Origin: Dehalococcoidia bacterium
Lineage (GTDB): Bacteria; Chloroflexota; Dehalococcoidia; Dehalococcoidales; JAUWZL01
Direction of reading: 5' to 3'
Assembly (NCBI GenBank): GCA_030615305.1
Contig: JAUWZL010000047.1
Coordinates: forward strand, 1 to 5,302
DNA: 5,302 nt
Part shown: in pieces, positions 1 to 5,167 of the stretch
Numbering within the stretch: position 1 is the stretch's first letter
How the letters are laid out: each line of letters opens with the position of its first letter
Translations under genes and position numbers: made by a program
Notes under the pieces: model-generated
Told to the model about the DNA's origin: nothing
Seen by the model: the letters and a program-made list of their open reading frames with translations, nothing else
The model's database searches: none

Positions 1-1
1 G

Positions 2-163
2 CCGCTTCCGCTTTGGATAGCCGTCATTGGTATCTTTTCTATCCTTACATTGCTAGCGGTGTTAGATTTGATGCCTATAGCCTGGGAGGCACACCTTGGC
101 GGACTGCTTTTTGGTCTTGGTGCCGGTTACCTCTTTAAGAAACGGAGACGCTACTACTATTGA
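2..163 (+). CDS. Rhomboid-family intramembrane serine protease, C-terminal fragment (5' end outside window)
   Basis: An open frame enters from the left edge and ends at TGA 161-163, giving 53 residues. It shows a hydrophobic helix (about residues 5-24), then the motif W-E-A-H-L-G-G (residues 28-34) followed by a second glycine-rich helix, L-L-F-G-L-G-A-G-Y-L-F, and a basic-aromatic tail K-K-R-R-R-Y-Y-Y. A-H-x-G-G at the start of the last core helix is the signature of the rhomboid catalytic histidine (here residue 31, bases 92-94), which pairs with a serine in a G-x-S-G motif that would lie upstream, outside the window. Rhomboids cleave transmembrane substrates within the cytoplasmic membrane. 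Without the serine motif I cannot say whether the enzyme is active or a pseudoprotease. It converges on ccmD with only 14 bases between the stops, so it is not part of the cytochrome operon. Family assignment rests on this short tail only. Confidence 0.75.
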   Translation, partial: PLPLWIAVIGIFSILTLLAVLDLMPIAWEAHLGGLLFGLGAGYLFKKRRRYYY

Positions 164-177
164 GCTCCCAAGTAAAG

Positions 178-324
178 CTATTCGGTTTCTTTTTCCAGCG
201 TCTCTTTCAGCCAGTCAATATCACGCCTGAGCCGTCGTTGCCTCTGGACAAGAATAAAAACATAGGCAAAGAGCCCGGCCCAGATCACGGCAAAAGCAGC
301 AATCAGATAGCTGAGGTTCTCCAT
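178..324 (-). CDS. ccmD: CcmD-like heme exporter accessory protein (48 aa)
   Basis: ATG at 322-324 is preceded by a strong AGGAGGT (333-339) at a good distance, and the frame runs 48 codons to TAG 178-180. The protein has one membrane helix (about residues 7-26, L-I-A-A-F-A-V-I-W-A-G-L-F...) followed by a highly basic stretch Q-R-Q-R-R-L-R-R (27-34) and a charged, probably helical tail ending K-E-T-E. A single short helix followed by a basic cytoplasmic segment, directly after ccmC, is the CcmD pattern; sequence conservation in this family is low, so position and topology carry the call. Known CcmD proteins help release heme-loaded CcmE from the CcmABC complex. It is the last gene of the operon and starts 6 bases after the ccmC stop, so it is probably translated together with ccmC. 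It ends 14 bases from the convergent rhomboid gene. Confidence 0.85.
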   Translation of the reverse strand: MENLSYLIAAFAVIWAGLFAYVFILVQRQRRLRRDIDWLKETLEKETE

Positions 325-330
325 TTTTGT

Positions 331-993
331 TTACCTCCTAAGTAATCCCTTTAATCTCTTTACTTCGTCTTCATCTTTCTTCATTGAGACCCTATGTGCC
401 AAAAGAAGGAAATATAGAGTGGTAAAAGCGGCAAGACAGACAAACAATGTCCCCATCATCTCAGGCGACAGGCCACCCTCAAAGATGATGGGGCCGGGGT
501 GTTGTGTCCGCCACAGGGTAATAGCCAGGGCGACAATGGGCACATCAATAAAGCCGATGATGCCCACTACAGCAGCAAACCGGGCACGTCGCTGGTCTTC
601 AGCGATGTAAGCACGGACTATGAAATAGGCTAGATAGATGAGCCACAGGACAAGTGATGAGGTGAGCCGGGGTTCCCAGGTCCACCAGACTCCCCACATC
701 GGCTTGGCCCAGATTGAGCCGGTAACTAGAAACAGAGTGGTGAAAACCAGGCCCACCTCAGCCGAGGAACTGGCGATAAAGTCCCATTTATTATTCCTTT
801 TCCAAAGATACAGAATGCTAGCAATAAAGACAACGAGAAAAGCTAGGAAGGCAATCCAGGCCAGAGGTACGTGGAAGTAGAATATCCTCTGGATGACACC
901 CGTCTCGGCATCGGTGGGGACGAAGATGAATACCATATACAGGGCGGCCAGCATCAGCAGGGCGCTCACCCCGAGCAGGGCTTTAATCTTCAT
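331..993 (-). CDS. ccmC: Cytochrome c maturation protein CcmC (heme delivery, WWD domain)
   Basis: The 220-residue protein belongs to the heme-handling protein family and has about six membrane helices. The tryptophan-rich WWD motif lies at residues 95-110, W-A-K-P-M-W-G-V-W-W-T-W-E-P-R-L. Two histidines match the external axial heme ligands of the family: His41 in F-Y-F-H-V-P and His165 in W-R-T-Q-H-P-G-P. CcmC is the essential factor that places heme on CcmE at the outer face of the cytoplasmic membrane. The WWD motif has Glu107 where E. coli has Asp (W-x-W-D). The ATG at 993 has a strong AAGGAGGA 4 bases upstream (997-1004), and the gene starts 27 bases after the ccmB stop. The short basic C-terminus (K-R-L-K-G-L-L-R-R) is cytoplasmic. 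CcsA/ResC of System II shares the WWD domain, but length, His positions and neighbours fit CcmC. Confidence 0.96.
   Translation of the reverse strand: MKIKALLGVSALLMLAALYMVFIFVPTDAETGVIQRIFYFHVPLAWIAFLAFLVVFIASILYLWKRNNKWDFIASSSAEVGLVFTTLFLVTGSIWAKPMWGVWWTWEPRLTSSLVLWLIYLAYFIVRAYIAEDQRRARFAAVVGIIGFIDVPIVALAITLWRTQHPGPIIFEGGLSPEMMGTLFVCLAAFTTLYFLLLAHRVSMKKDEDEVKRLKGLLRR
333..339 (-). promoter_or_regulatory. Ribosome binding site of ccmD, inside the end of ccmC
   Basis: On the minus strand the last codons of ccmC read AGG AGG TAA, so the two terminal arginine codons and the first base of the stop form a perfect AGGAGGT Shine-Dalgarno sequence. It lies 8 bases before the ccmD ATG at 324. It decides the ccmD start and links translation of the two genes. 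Confidence 0.85.
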
Positions 994-1020
994 AGCTCCT
1001 CCTTAATTAAGTTTACCAGC

Positions 1021-1692
1021 TTATTCCTCAATGACAAAGGTAAAGACCAAAAATGACGCCACCAAGAAAATAATGTCAAAGGCGACTATTATCTGAAGCC
1101 AGGAGGACAGACTGCCCCAGGGTTCACCAGCCAGCGCCAGTCCGGAAGCATTAACAGCACAGATGATTATTGGGGCAACTATAGGCAGAAAAAGAATGGG
1201 CAGCACCAGCTCGCGTGCCTTAGTATTAACCGCCAGGGCGGAAAACAAGGTGCCAACGGCAACAAAGCCCAGAGTTGTTAAAAATGTGACCGTTATCAGC
1301 TGGGGAGAGAGAACCGCTAGATTGAAAAGCAGGGCGAAGATGGGTAGGACTATGGCTTCAATAAAGAGCATAAAGAGTAAGCTGCCCAGCATCTTGCCCA
1401 CATAGATAACCTCTCGGCTTACCGGGCATGCCATCAAGCCTTCAAGGCAGTACTCCTCTTTCTCTACAATAAAGGAGCGGTTGAGGCTCAAAACACCGGC
1501 AAAGGCGAAGGTCACCCAAAGGATGCCCGGAGCCACTGAAATCATTGTCTCTTGGTTGGCACCAAAGGCAAAATTAAAGATAACAATCACTAGGATAGCG
1601 AAGACCAGCACTGAAGAGATGGTCTCCTTGGTCCGTATTTCGGAGATAATGTCCTTCCAGACAATGACAAACGCCTTGCGCCAGAACCTCAT
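1021..1692 (-). CDS. ccmB: Heme exporter protein CcmB (ABC transporter membrane subunit)
   Basis: This 223-residue, strongly hydrophobic protein has about six membrane helices (roughly 25-43, 51-70, 101-124, 132-154, 162-181, 199-220). The cytoplasmic N-terminus carries S-E-I-R-T-K-E (17-23), corresponding to the conserved S-E-x-R-T-R-E of CcmB. A charged loop, V-E-K-E-E-Y (76-81), follows helix 2, as in the family. Length is nearly that of the E. coli protein. It pairs with the ATPase CcmA and with CcmC; ATP hydrolysis by this complex is needed to release holo-CcmE rather than to export heme itself. The ATG at 1692 overlaps the ccmA TGA as ATGA (1689-1692), and AGAGG at 1700-1704 gives a reasonable ribosome site with a 7-base spacer, so the two subunits are probably translationally coupled. 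Confidence 0.95.
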   Translation of the reverse strand: MRFWRKAFVIVWKDIISEIRTKETISSVLVFAILVIVIFNFAFGANQETMISVAPGILWVTFAFAGVLSLNRSFIVEKEEYCLEGLMACPVSREVIYVGKMLGSLLFMLFIEAIVLPIFALLFNLAVLSPQLITVTFLTTLGFVAVGTLFSALAVNTKARELVLPILFLPIVAPIIICAVNASGLALAGEPWGSLSSWLQIIVAFDIIFLVASFLVFTFVIEE

Positions 1693-2426
1693 TCTATAGC
1701 CTCTGTACTGTCCTGATAGGCCCGCCTTAAGCCAGCCAGGTCCAAGGCTTTGCTTGGTTGCTCAAAAACAATCTTCCCCTGGTCCAAAATCACCACGTAG
1801 TCACAGACATCAAGCCCTCGCTCAAGGCCATGACTGGTAAAGATGACGGTGCGTTGTTCTAGCCCCTCTTCTTTGAGCGACCTCCATAGCATTGAGACGG
1901 CCTGCTGGTCTAGCCCCGTTTCTGGTTCATCCAGCAGCATAATGGCTGGTTTATGAAGCAAGGCACGGGCAATGGACAGCCTCTGCTGCATGCCTCGGGA
2001 AAGGGTACCCACCCTATCATAAAGTCGCGGGGTCATGCCTACCATGGCGACTACCTGGTGAATCCGCTCCTTAAAATTGGGCACATCAAACATACGGCTG
2101 TAGAACTGTAGATTCTCGTAGGCAGTGAGATTGCTGTAGAGGAAGGTCTGGTGAGTAACTACACCAATGCGGGGCCGAATCTCCTGGGCACTTTTTTGGG
2201 GGTCAAGCCCATCAACCAGGACCTCCCCTGAGGAGGGATTCATTATGGTAGACAGTACCTTGATCAGCGTGGTCTTGCCGGCCCCATTGGGGCCAAAGAT
2301 AGCCAGGGTCTGACCACGCCCCACCTTGAGGTCTATGCCCCTCAAAGCAAGGTGATTACCAAAGGACTTGGTAAGTCGGTTAATTTCAATTGCCCAGGCC
2401 TGGGGAGAAGAGCCAGCATCTTTCAT
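1689..2426 (-). CDS. ccmA: Heme exporter ATP-binding protein CcmA (ABC ATPase)
   Basis: The 245-residue ABC ATPase has all sites needed for hydrolysis: Walker A G-P-N-G-A-G-K-T (45-52), Q-loop Gln93, signature L-S-R-G-M-Q-Q-R (142-149), Walker B I-M-L-L-D-E-P (162-168) with catalytic Glu167, D-loop G-L-D (171-173) and the switch His199 in T-S-H. It works as a dimer at the inner face of the membrane with CcmB, driving release of heme-loaded CcmE. The domain alone could belong to many transporters; its place directly before ccmB, with an ATGA overlap, fixes the name. The ATG at 2426 is the only credible start because an in-frame TAG lies four codons upstream. The ribosome site is weak (GGAAAG at 2439-2444, 12 bases away). 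The start overlaps the end of a short upstream open frame as TAATG, which could supply coupling. It also has about 10 extra N-terminal residues before the ABC fold. Confidence 0.95.
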   Translation of the reverse strand: MKDAGSSPQAWAIEINRLTKSFGNHLALRGIDLKVGRGQTLAIFGPNGAGKTTLIKVLSTIMNPSSGEVLVDGLDPQKSAQEIRPRIGVVTHQTFLYSNLTAYENLQFYSRMFDVPNFKERIHQVVAMVGMTPRLYDRVGTLSRGMQQRLSIARALLHKPAIMLLDEPETGLDQQAVSMLWRSLKEEGLEQRTVIFTSHGLERGLDVCDYVVILDQGKIVFEQPSKALDLAGLRRAYQDSTEAIE

Positions 2427-2428
2427 TA

Positions 2429-2462
2429 TGTGTTGCTACTTTCCATATGCCGCTTCAACACA
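2429..2462 (-). repeat. Inverted repeat / possible mRNA hairpin before the ccmA start
   Basis: On the minus strand TGTGTTG (2456-2462) is the exact complement of CAACACA (2429-2435), giving a 7-bp stem with a 20-base loop. The loop holds GGAAAG (2439-2444), the only Shine-Dalgarno-like sequence of ccmA, and the stem ends 2 bases before the ATG at 2426. It may modulate ccmA translation; the stem is short and A/T-containing, so this is tentative. Confidence 0.35.
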
Positions 2463-2477
2463 ATATGACCAGCTCCC

Positions 2478-2506
2478 ATTATGTCAGATGTTGCCCTAAA
2501 TGTCAC
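2478..2506 (-). promoter_or_regulatory. Candidate internal sigma70-type promoter for ccmABCD
   Basis: On the minus strand a -35 box GTGACA (2501-2506, 5 of 6 consensus bases) is followed, after exactly 17 bases, by a -10 box CATAAT (2478-2483, 5 of 6). Transcription would start near 2471, giving a leader of about 45 bases before the ccmA ATG. It sits in the one large gap of the operon, where a secondary promoter for ccmABCD would be useful. The -10 lacks the well conserved first T, and no experimental support is available. Confidence 0.5.
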
Positions 2507-2552
2507 CTTCTGGCTGGGTAATCCTAAGGGGTAATCTTCGCCGGGCAGTAAG

Positions 2553-4469
2553 TTACTTTCGCCGCTCAGGCCAGAAGGCTAGCAGTCCTCCGAGGAGGAA
2601 AACGCCTCCCCCAAGCCAGATCCAGGCAACCAGGGGATTAACCTTAGCACTGAAGGCAGCATTAAGGTTCTCATCCCAGCCAGCCAGGATGACATACAGG
2701 TCTTCAACAAGGGTAGAGCGGATGGCTACCTCAGTTACTCTATGTTTTTCCGTATAGTCAGGGTGAAAATAGATTTGGACTTCAGGTTTTATGGTGCCGA
2801 TATGGCGGCTCCCCTTATGAACAGAAACATTGGCTGGAACTACCATAATTAGTCTTTCTTGGTTAAAACTGGGCTCAAGACCATTATAAGTAAGGGTATA
2901 ATCATTAATAGTCATTGACTCACCTGGCGCAAGCACAGCTTCCGTTTCAACATCATAAACAGAGGAGCCAACAACCCCGATGACAATGAGCACGATGGCG
3001 ATGTGGACAATATAGCCACCATAGCGACTTTTATTTGACCGGACAAGGCTGAGAAAAGCCTTCAGATAGTTTTCTGCCTTCACCCGGTGGCGGGCTAATA
3101 CGTCCCGAAACCACTGGGATAGTACCGCCGAGACAGCAAAACCGCACAAGCAGAAGGCAACCAGAGCATACCACTGCCTTATGCCGGCAATCACAAGAGC
3201 TATTACCACAATTAGCGCCACTACCGCTGGCCATAGAAGATTAAGCCTCAGCTTTTTGATGGGTGGCCGCCGCCAGGCAATAAGGATGCAAATCCCGAGA
3301 AGCAGGATAACAGCCAGAAAGATAGGTACCGCAACCTGATTAAAGAAAGTTTTGTCAGAGCGGAAAATCGTCCCCAGGAAGATAACAAAGGTAGCACCAA
3401 CCAGCAGCAGGTTATTCAGAAGGAAGGTATTTTCCCTGGAAACAAGAGCACCTATTCCAGCTTCATCCTTCAAGTCCCTTCGGCGATAGAGGAGCAGAGC
3501 CAGTGAGCCTAAAAAGATAATAATAAGGAAAGCCAGAAAGGCGGGCCCCATGGCGGTTTCGCCAAAGGTGTGTACCGAAACAAGGATACCGCTCCGGGTG
3601 AGGAAGGTACCGAATATGGTAAGAATAAAGGCAAAAATTATGAGCACCATGCTCCAGAGCTTAAACATGCCTTTTCTTCTTTGCAGCATAATAGAGTGGA
3701 GAAAAGCGGTGGCTATTAGCCAGGGCATCAGACCGGCATTTTCCACCGGGTCCCAGGCCCAGTAGCCCCCCCAGCCAAGCTCAACATACGCCCACCAGGC
3801 GCCGATTATATTGCCGATTCCTAGCAGGAGCCAGCCCAGAAGTGCCCATTTTTTTATAGCCGATATCCATTCATCATCAAGCCTTCTTGTAATCAAAGCA
3901 GCGATGGCAAAGGCAAAGGGGATGGCAAAGACAGCATAACCACCGAGTAGCATTGGCGGGTGAAAAATCATCCCCGGGTTCTCAAGCAAGGGGTTAAGAC
4001 CAACCACCAAGGGAGGGTCAACGGGAGTATAGAAAGGATTTTGTAAAAAGAGAAGAAGAATGAGGAAGAAGGCCTGAATAAACATAATAATAGCCGAAGC
4101 ATAAGGTATCAGGTCCTTGTTACGGGTCTGCTTTTTAAGCACCACCACGGCGGCAAAAAGGGAGAGCAACCAGCCCCAAAAAAGCAGCGAACCAGCATTG
4201 CCTGCCCATAAAGCGCTAATCAGGTAAGGCAGGGACAGGTCACTGCTGGTGTATAAGGCGACGTACTCTATCTGGAAATTGTGAGTCACCAGGGCAGCAA
4301 GTAGAACTGCTACTGAGATAGTAACCAGTACAGAAACAGCAAGGATGCTCCTTCTGGCACTGGTGAGCAGTTTCGGATGCCCACCCCTGGCACCAAGTAC
4401 GAAGGCAATTATTGAGTAAATGCAAGCCACAAAGGCCAGAGCTAGCGCAATGTAGCCTATTTCTGCCAT
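2553..4469 (-). CDS. ccmF: Cytochrome c heme lyase subunit CcmF
   Basis: The 638-residue protein is close to the family's usual length (about 650) and has many membrane helices. The WWD motif, W-G-G-Y-W-A-W-D-P-V-E-N (233-244), is intact. All four histidines expected from E. coli CcmF are present at nearly the same positions: His170 (I-F-H-P-P), His258 (F-L-H-S-I), His300 (V-S-V-H-T-F-G) and His489 (Y-I-V-H-I); two hold the permanent heme b and two hold the incoming heme. A large external domain (about 505-605) precedes the last helix, which starts with N-P-L-V-A-W-I-W-L-G-G (611-621), another family signature. CcmF takes heme from CcmE and attaches it to apocytochrome cysteines, normally with CcmH, which is not seen here. 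ATG 4467-4469 has GGGA 8 bases upstream (4478-4481) and lies 18 bases after the ccmE stop. NrfE is a paralogue, but the operon supports CcmF. Confidence 0.97.
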   Translation of the reverse strand: MAEIGYIALALAFVACIYSIIAFVLGARGGHPKLLTSARRSILAVSVLVTISVAVLLAALVTHNFQIEYVALYTSSDLSLPYLISALWAGNAGSLLFWGWLLSLFAAVVVLKKQTRNKDLIPYASAIIMFIQAFFLILLLFLQNPFYTPVDPPLVVGLNPLLENPGMIFHPPMLLGGYAVFAIPFAFAIAALITRRLDDEWISAIKKWALLGWLLLGIGNIIGAWWAYVELGWGGYWAWDPVENAGLMPWLIATAFLHSIMLQRRKGMFKLWSMVLIIFAFILTIFGTFLTRSGILVSVHTFGETAMGPAFLAFLIIIFLGSLALLLYRRRDLKDEAGIGALVSRENTFLLNNLLLVGATFVIFLGTIFRSDKTFFNQVAVPIFLAVILLLGICILIAWRRPPIKKLRLNLLWPAVVALIVVIALVIAGIRQWYALVAFCLCGFAVSAVLSQWFRDVLARHRVKAENYLKAFLSLVRSNKSRYGGYIVHIAIVLIVIGVVGSSVYDVETEAVLAPGESMTINDYTLTYNGLEPSFNQERLIMVVPANVSVHKGSRHIGTIKPEVQIYFHPDYTEKHRVTEVAIRSTLVEDLYVILAGWDENLNAAFSAKVNPLVAWIWLGGGVFLLGGLLAFWPERRK

Positions 4470-4487
4470 AAACGATTTCCCATAAGG

Positions 4488-4880
4488 CTATCTTACTGCC
4501 GGCACATACCTTGAGCTGCACTTGGTCAGGATAGCTTCGGCCTCAAATATACCACTGGCGGTGTACTTCCCTTCAACGACAACTTGATTACCCACCTTGA
4601 AGGTGTCGGGAACAACCCCCTGATAGACTACTGGCAAACTAGCCTCCCTTCCGGTATTATCTATAATGGTGAAGCGTAGCTCAAGCCCCTCTCTCTCCAC
4701 ATCGGGAGCCACCTGGCCGCTAACCCGTACCGTCTGGCCACTGGCTGAGCTTGCCTGGTCTAAAAGCTCACCAACCTCATAGTAATAGGTTACCCCGCTC
4801 ATGAAAGCCATATAGCCCAGAAATACTACAGCAAGGCATATGATAAGCCCACCAATAAGAAACCTTCTCTTCCTGATCAC
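4488..4880 (-). CDS. ccmE: Cytochrome c-type heme chaperone CcmE, Cys-type (CxxxY)
   Basis: The 130-residue protein has a basic N-terminus (M-I-R-K-R-R), one signal-anchor helix (about 7-27), and an external beta-rich OB-fold domain (about 45-117) with family features such as V-R-V-S-G-Q-V (51-57) and V-V-V-E-G-K-Y (100-106). CcmE binds heme covalently on the outer face of the membrane and carries it from CcmC to CcmF. In most bacteria the heme-binding residue is His in H-x-x-x-Y; here the site is C-S-S-R-Y, Cys121 to Tyr125 (bases 4506-4520), ending five residues before the C-terminus. This is the C-x-x-x-Y class known from Desulfovibrio and archaea, where the Cys is the heme attachment residue. 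The start is GTG 4878-4880 with AAGGA (4887-4891) 6 bases upstream; the ATG at 4886-4888 region is out of frame. First gene of the operon. Confidence 0.95.
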   Translation of the reverse strand: MIRKRRFLIGGLIICLAVVFLGYMAFMSGVTYYYEVGELLDQASSASGQTVRVSGQVAPDVEREGLELRFTIIDNTGREASLPVVYQGVVPDTFKVGNQVVVEGKYTASGIFEAEAILTKCSSRYVPAVR

Positions 4881-4886
4881 TGTTCA

Positions 4887-4891
4887 TCCTT
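4887..4891 (-). promoter_or_regulatory. Ribosome binding site fixing the GTG start of ccmE
   Basis: AAGGA on the minus strand lies 6 bases before GTG 4878-4880. The nearby ATG overlapping this site is in another frame, so GTG is the supported ccmE start. Confidence 0.7.
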
Positions 4892-4918
4892 GAGCTGAGG
4901 TCTTGGAGGCACCATAAT

Positions 4919-4927
4919 AGTATAGCA
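4919..4927 (-). promoter_or_regulatory. Candidate extended -10 promoter of the ccm operon
   Basis: On the minus strand TGCTATACT forms an extended -10 (TGn followed by TATACT, 5 of 6 consensus bases). The transcript would begin near 4912, about 32 bases before the ccmE start. No good -35 box is present at 15-18 bases (best TTCAGG, 3 of 6), so it would depend on the TG extension or on an activator. An 11-base palindrome ACCAAATTGGT (4927-4937) abuts the upstream side. Confidence 0.4.
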
Positions 4928-4937
4928 CCAAATTGGT
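4927..4937. repeat. Short palindrome ACCAAATTGGT in the ccmE upstream region
   Basis: ACCAA and TTGGT are perfectly complementary around a central A. It lies in the spacer just upstream of the candidate -10 element, where an operator could act. It is short, and no regulator family is recognised. Confidence 0.3.
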
Positions 4938-5107
4938 AACCTGAACGACTAGGCTTAAAATAACCGTTTGACTGCTTACCAGGGTAAAGCTGGTATTAGT
5001 TACACAGATACAAAATCAACCCTGTCCCAGGTAGCCTAGCCAACCTCTGCTCTGGTCTAAAGGCTCACTCATTTACACGCTTTATATTTCTAATCCCCAA
5101 GCCATAA
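4938..5107. other. Non-coding part of the cytochrome-ccmE intergenic region
   Basis: No reading frame with a credible ribosome site occurs on either strand. The stretch is A/T-richer than the genes and holds an imperfect inverted repeat GCTTACC-AG-GGTAAAGC (4974-4990, one bulged base). I recognise no riboswitch or RNA gene here. Confidence 0.5.
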
Positions 5108-5136
5108 GTTTAGGGGCGCACCGAGCGCCCCTAAAC
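5108..5136 (-). terminator. Perfect 12-bp inverted repeat, probable terminator of the cytochrome gene
   Basis: GTTTAGGGGCGC (5108-5119) and GCGCCCCTAAAC (5125-5136) are perfectly complementary with a 5-base loop. The hairpin lies 31 bases downstream of the cytochrome stop at 5168 and ahead of the ccm operon, where a terminator is expected. The following minus-strand sequence (TTATGGCTT) is a poor U-tract, so it may be a weak or factor-aided terminator, or it may protect the mRNA 3' end. Confidence 0.6.
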
Positions 5137-5167
5137 CCAAATTATTAGCTCGGTTTTTAATCAGCTA

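Larger units (their letters stand above)
2427..2552 (-). other. ccmF-ccmA intergenic gap with unresolved short open frame
   Basis: This is the only sizeable gap inside the otherwise tight operon. On the minus strand one frame stays open from 2578 (after a TAG) through TAA 2426-2428, 50 codons, and its stop overlaps the ccmA start as TAATG. Possible starts are GTG 2504-2506, ATG 2477-2479 (17 codons) and ATG 2444-2446 (6 codons), but none has a well-placed Shine-Dalgarno site. The predicted peptide resembles nothing I know and has no membrane helix. I therefore do not call a gene. The gap also holds a promoter candidate and a hairpin, given separately. Confidence 0.5.

Noticed and set aside
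137..194. AAGAAAC and GTTTCTT arms followed by T's on the plus strand, as a rhomboid terminator
   Set aside because: Seven-base A/T-rich stem with a loop of about 41 bases that includes the stop codon; too weak to call.
160..345. Plus-strand open frame of 61 codons
   Set aside because: It lies antisense to ccmD, which has a perfect ribosome site and the expected topology; no ribosome site or family features on the plus strand.
419..1056. Three plus-strand open frames (419-610, 638-880, 871-1056)
   Set aside because: They are shadows of ccmC and its upstream gap; compositions are rich in Arg/Thr/Pro without any recognisable domain.
1163..1699. Two plus-strand open frames opposite ccmB
   Set aside because: Basic, low-complexity translations caused by the antisense of hydrophobic codons; ccmB is clearly real.
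2444..2479. Short ATG/GTG open frames before ccmA as a definite gene
   Set aside because: No well-placed Shine-Dalgarno site and no recognisable product; kept only as a possible coupling leader in the findings.
2500..2757. Plus-strand open frame of 85 codons
   Set aside because: Antisense to the ccmF C-terminus, which carries the conserved N-P-L-V-x-W-I-W-L-G-G motif.
3031..3234. Minus-strand frame of 67 codons inside ccmF
   Set aside because: Out-of-frame shadow within ccmF, with no ribosome site or family features.
4240..4521. Minus-strand frame of 93 codons overlapping the ccmE end and ccmF start
   Set aside because: Cys/Ser-rich shadow of ccmF in another frame; both real genes overlap it and explain the sequence.
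4990..5019. TTGATT with TAATAC or ATACCA as a second ccmE promoter
   Set aside because: The -10 matches only about 3 of 6 bases at acceptable spacing; weaker than the extended -10 nearer the gene.
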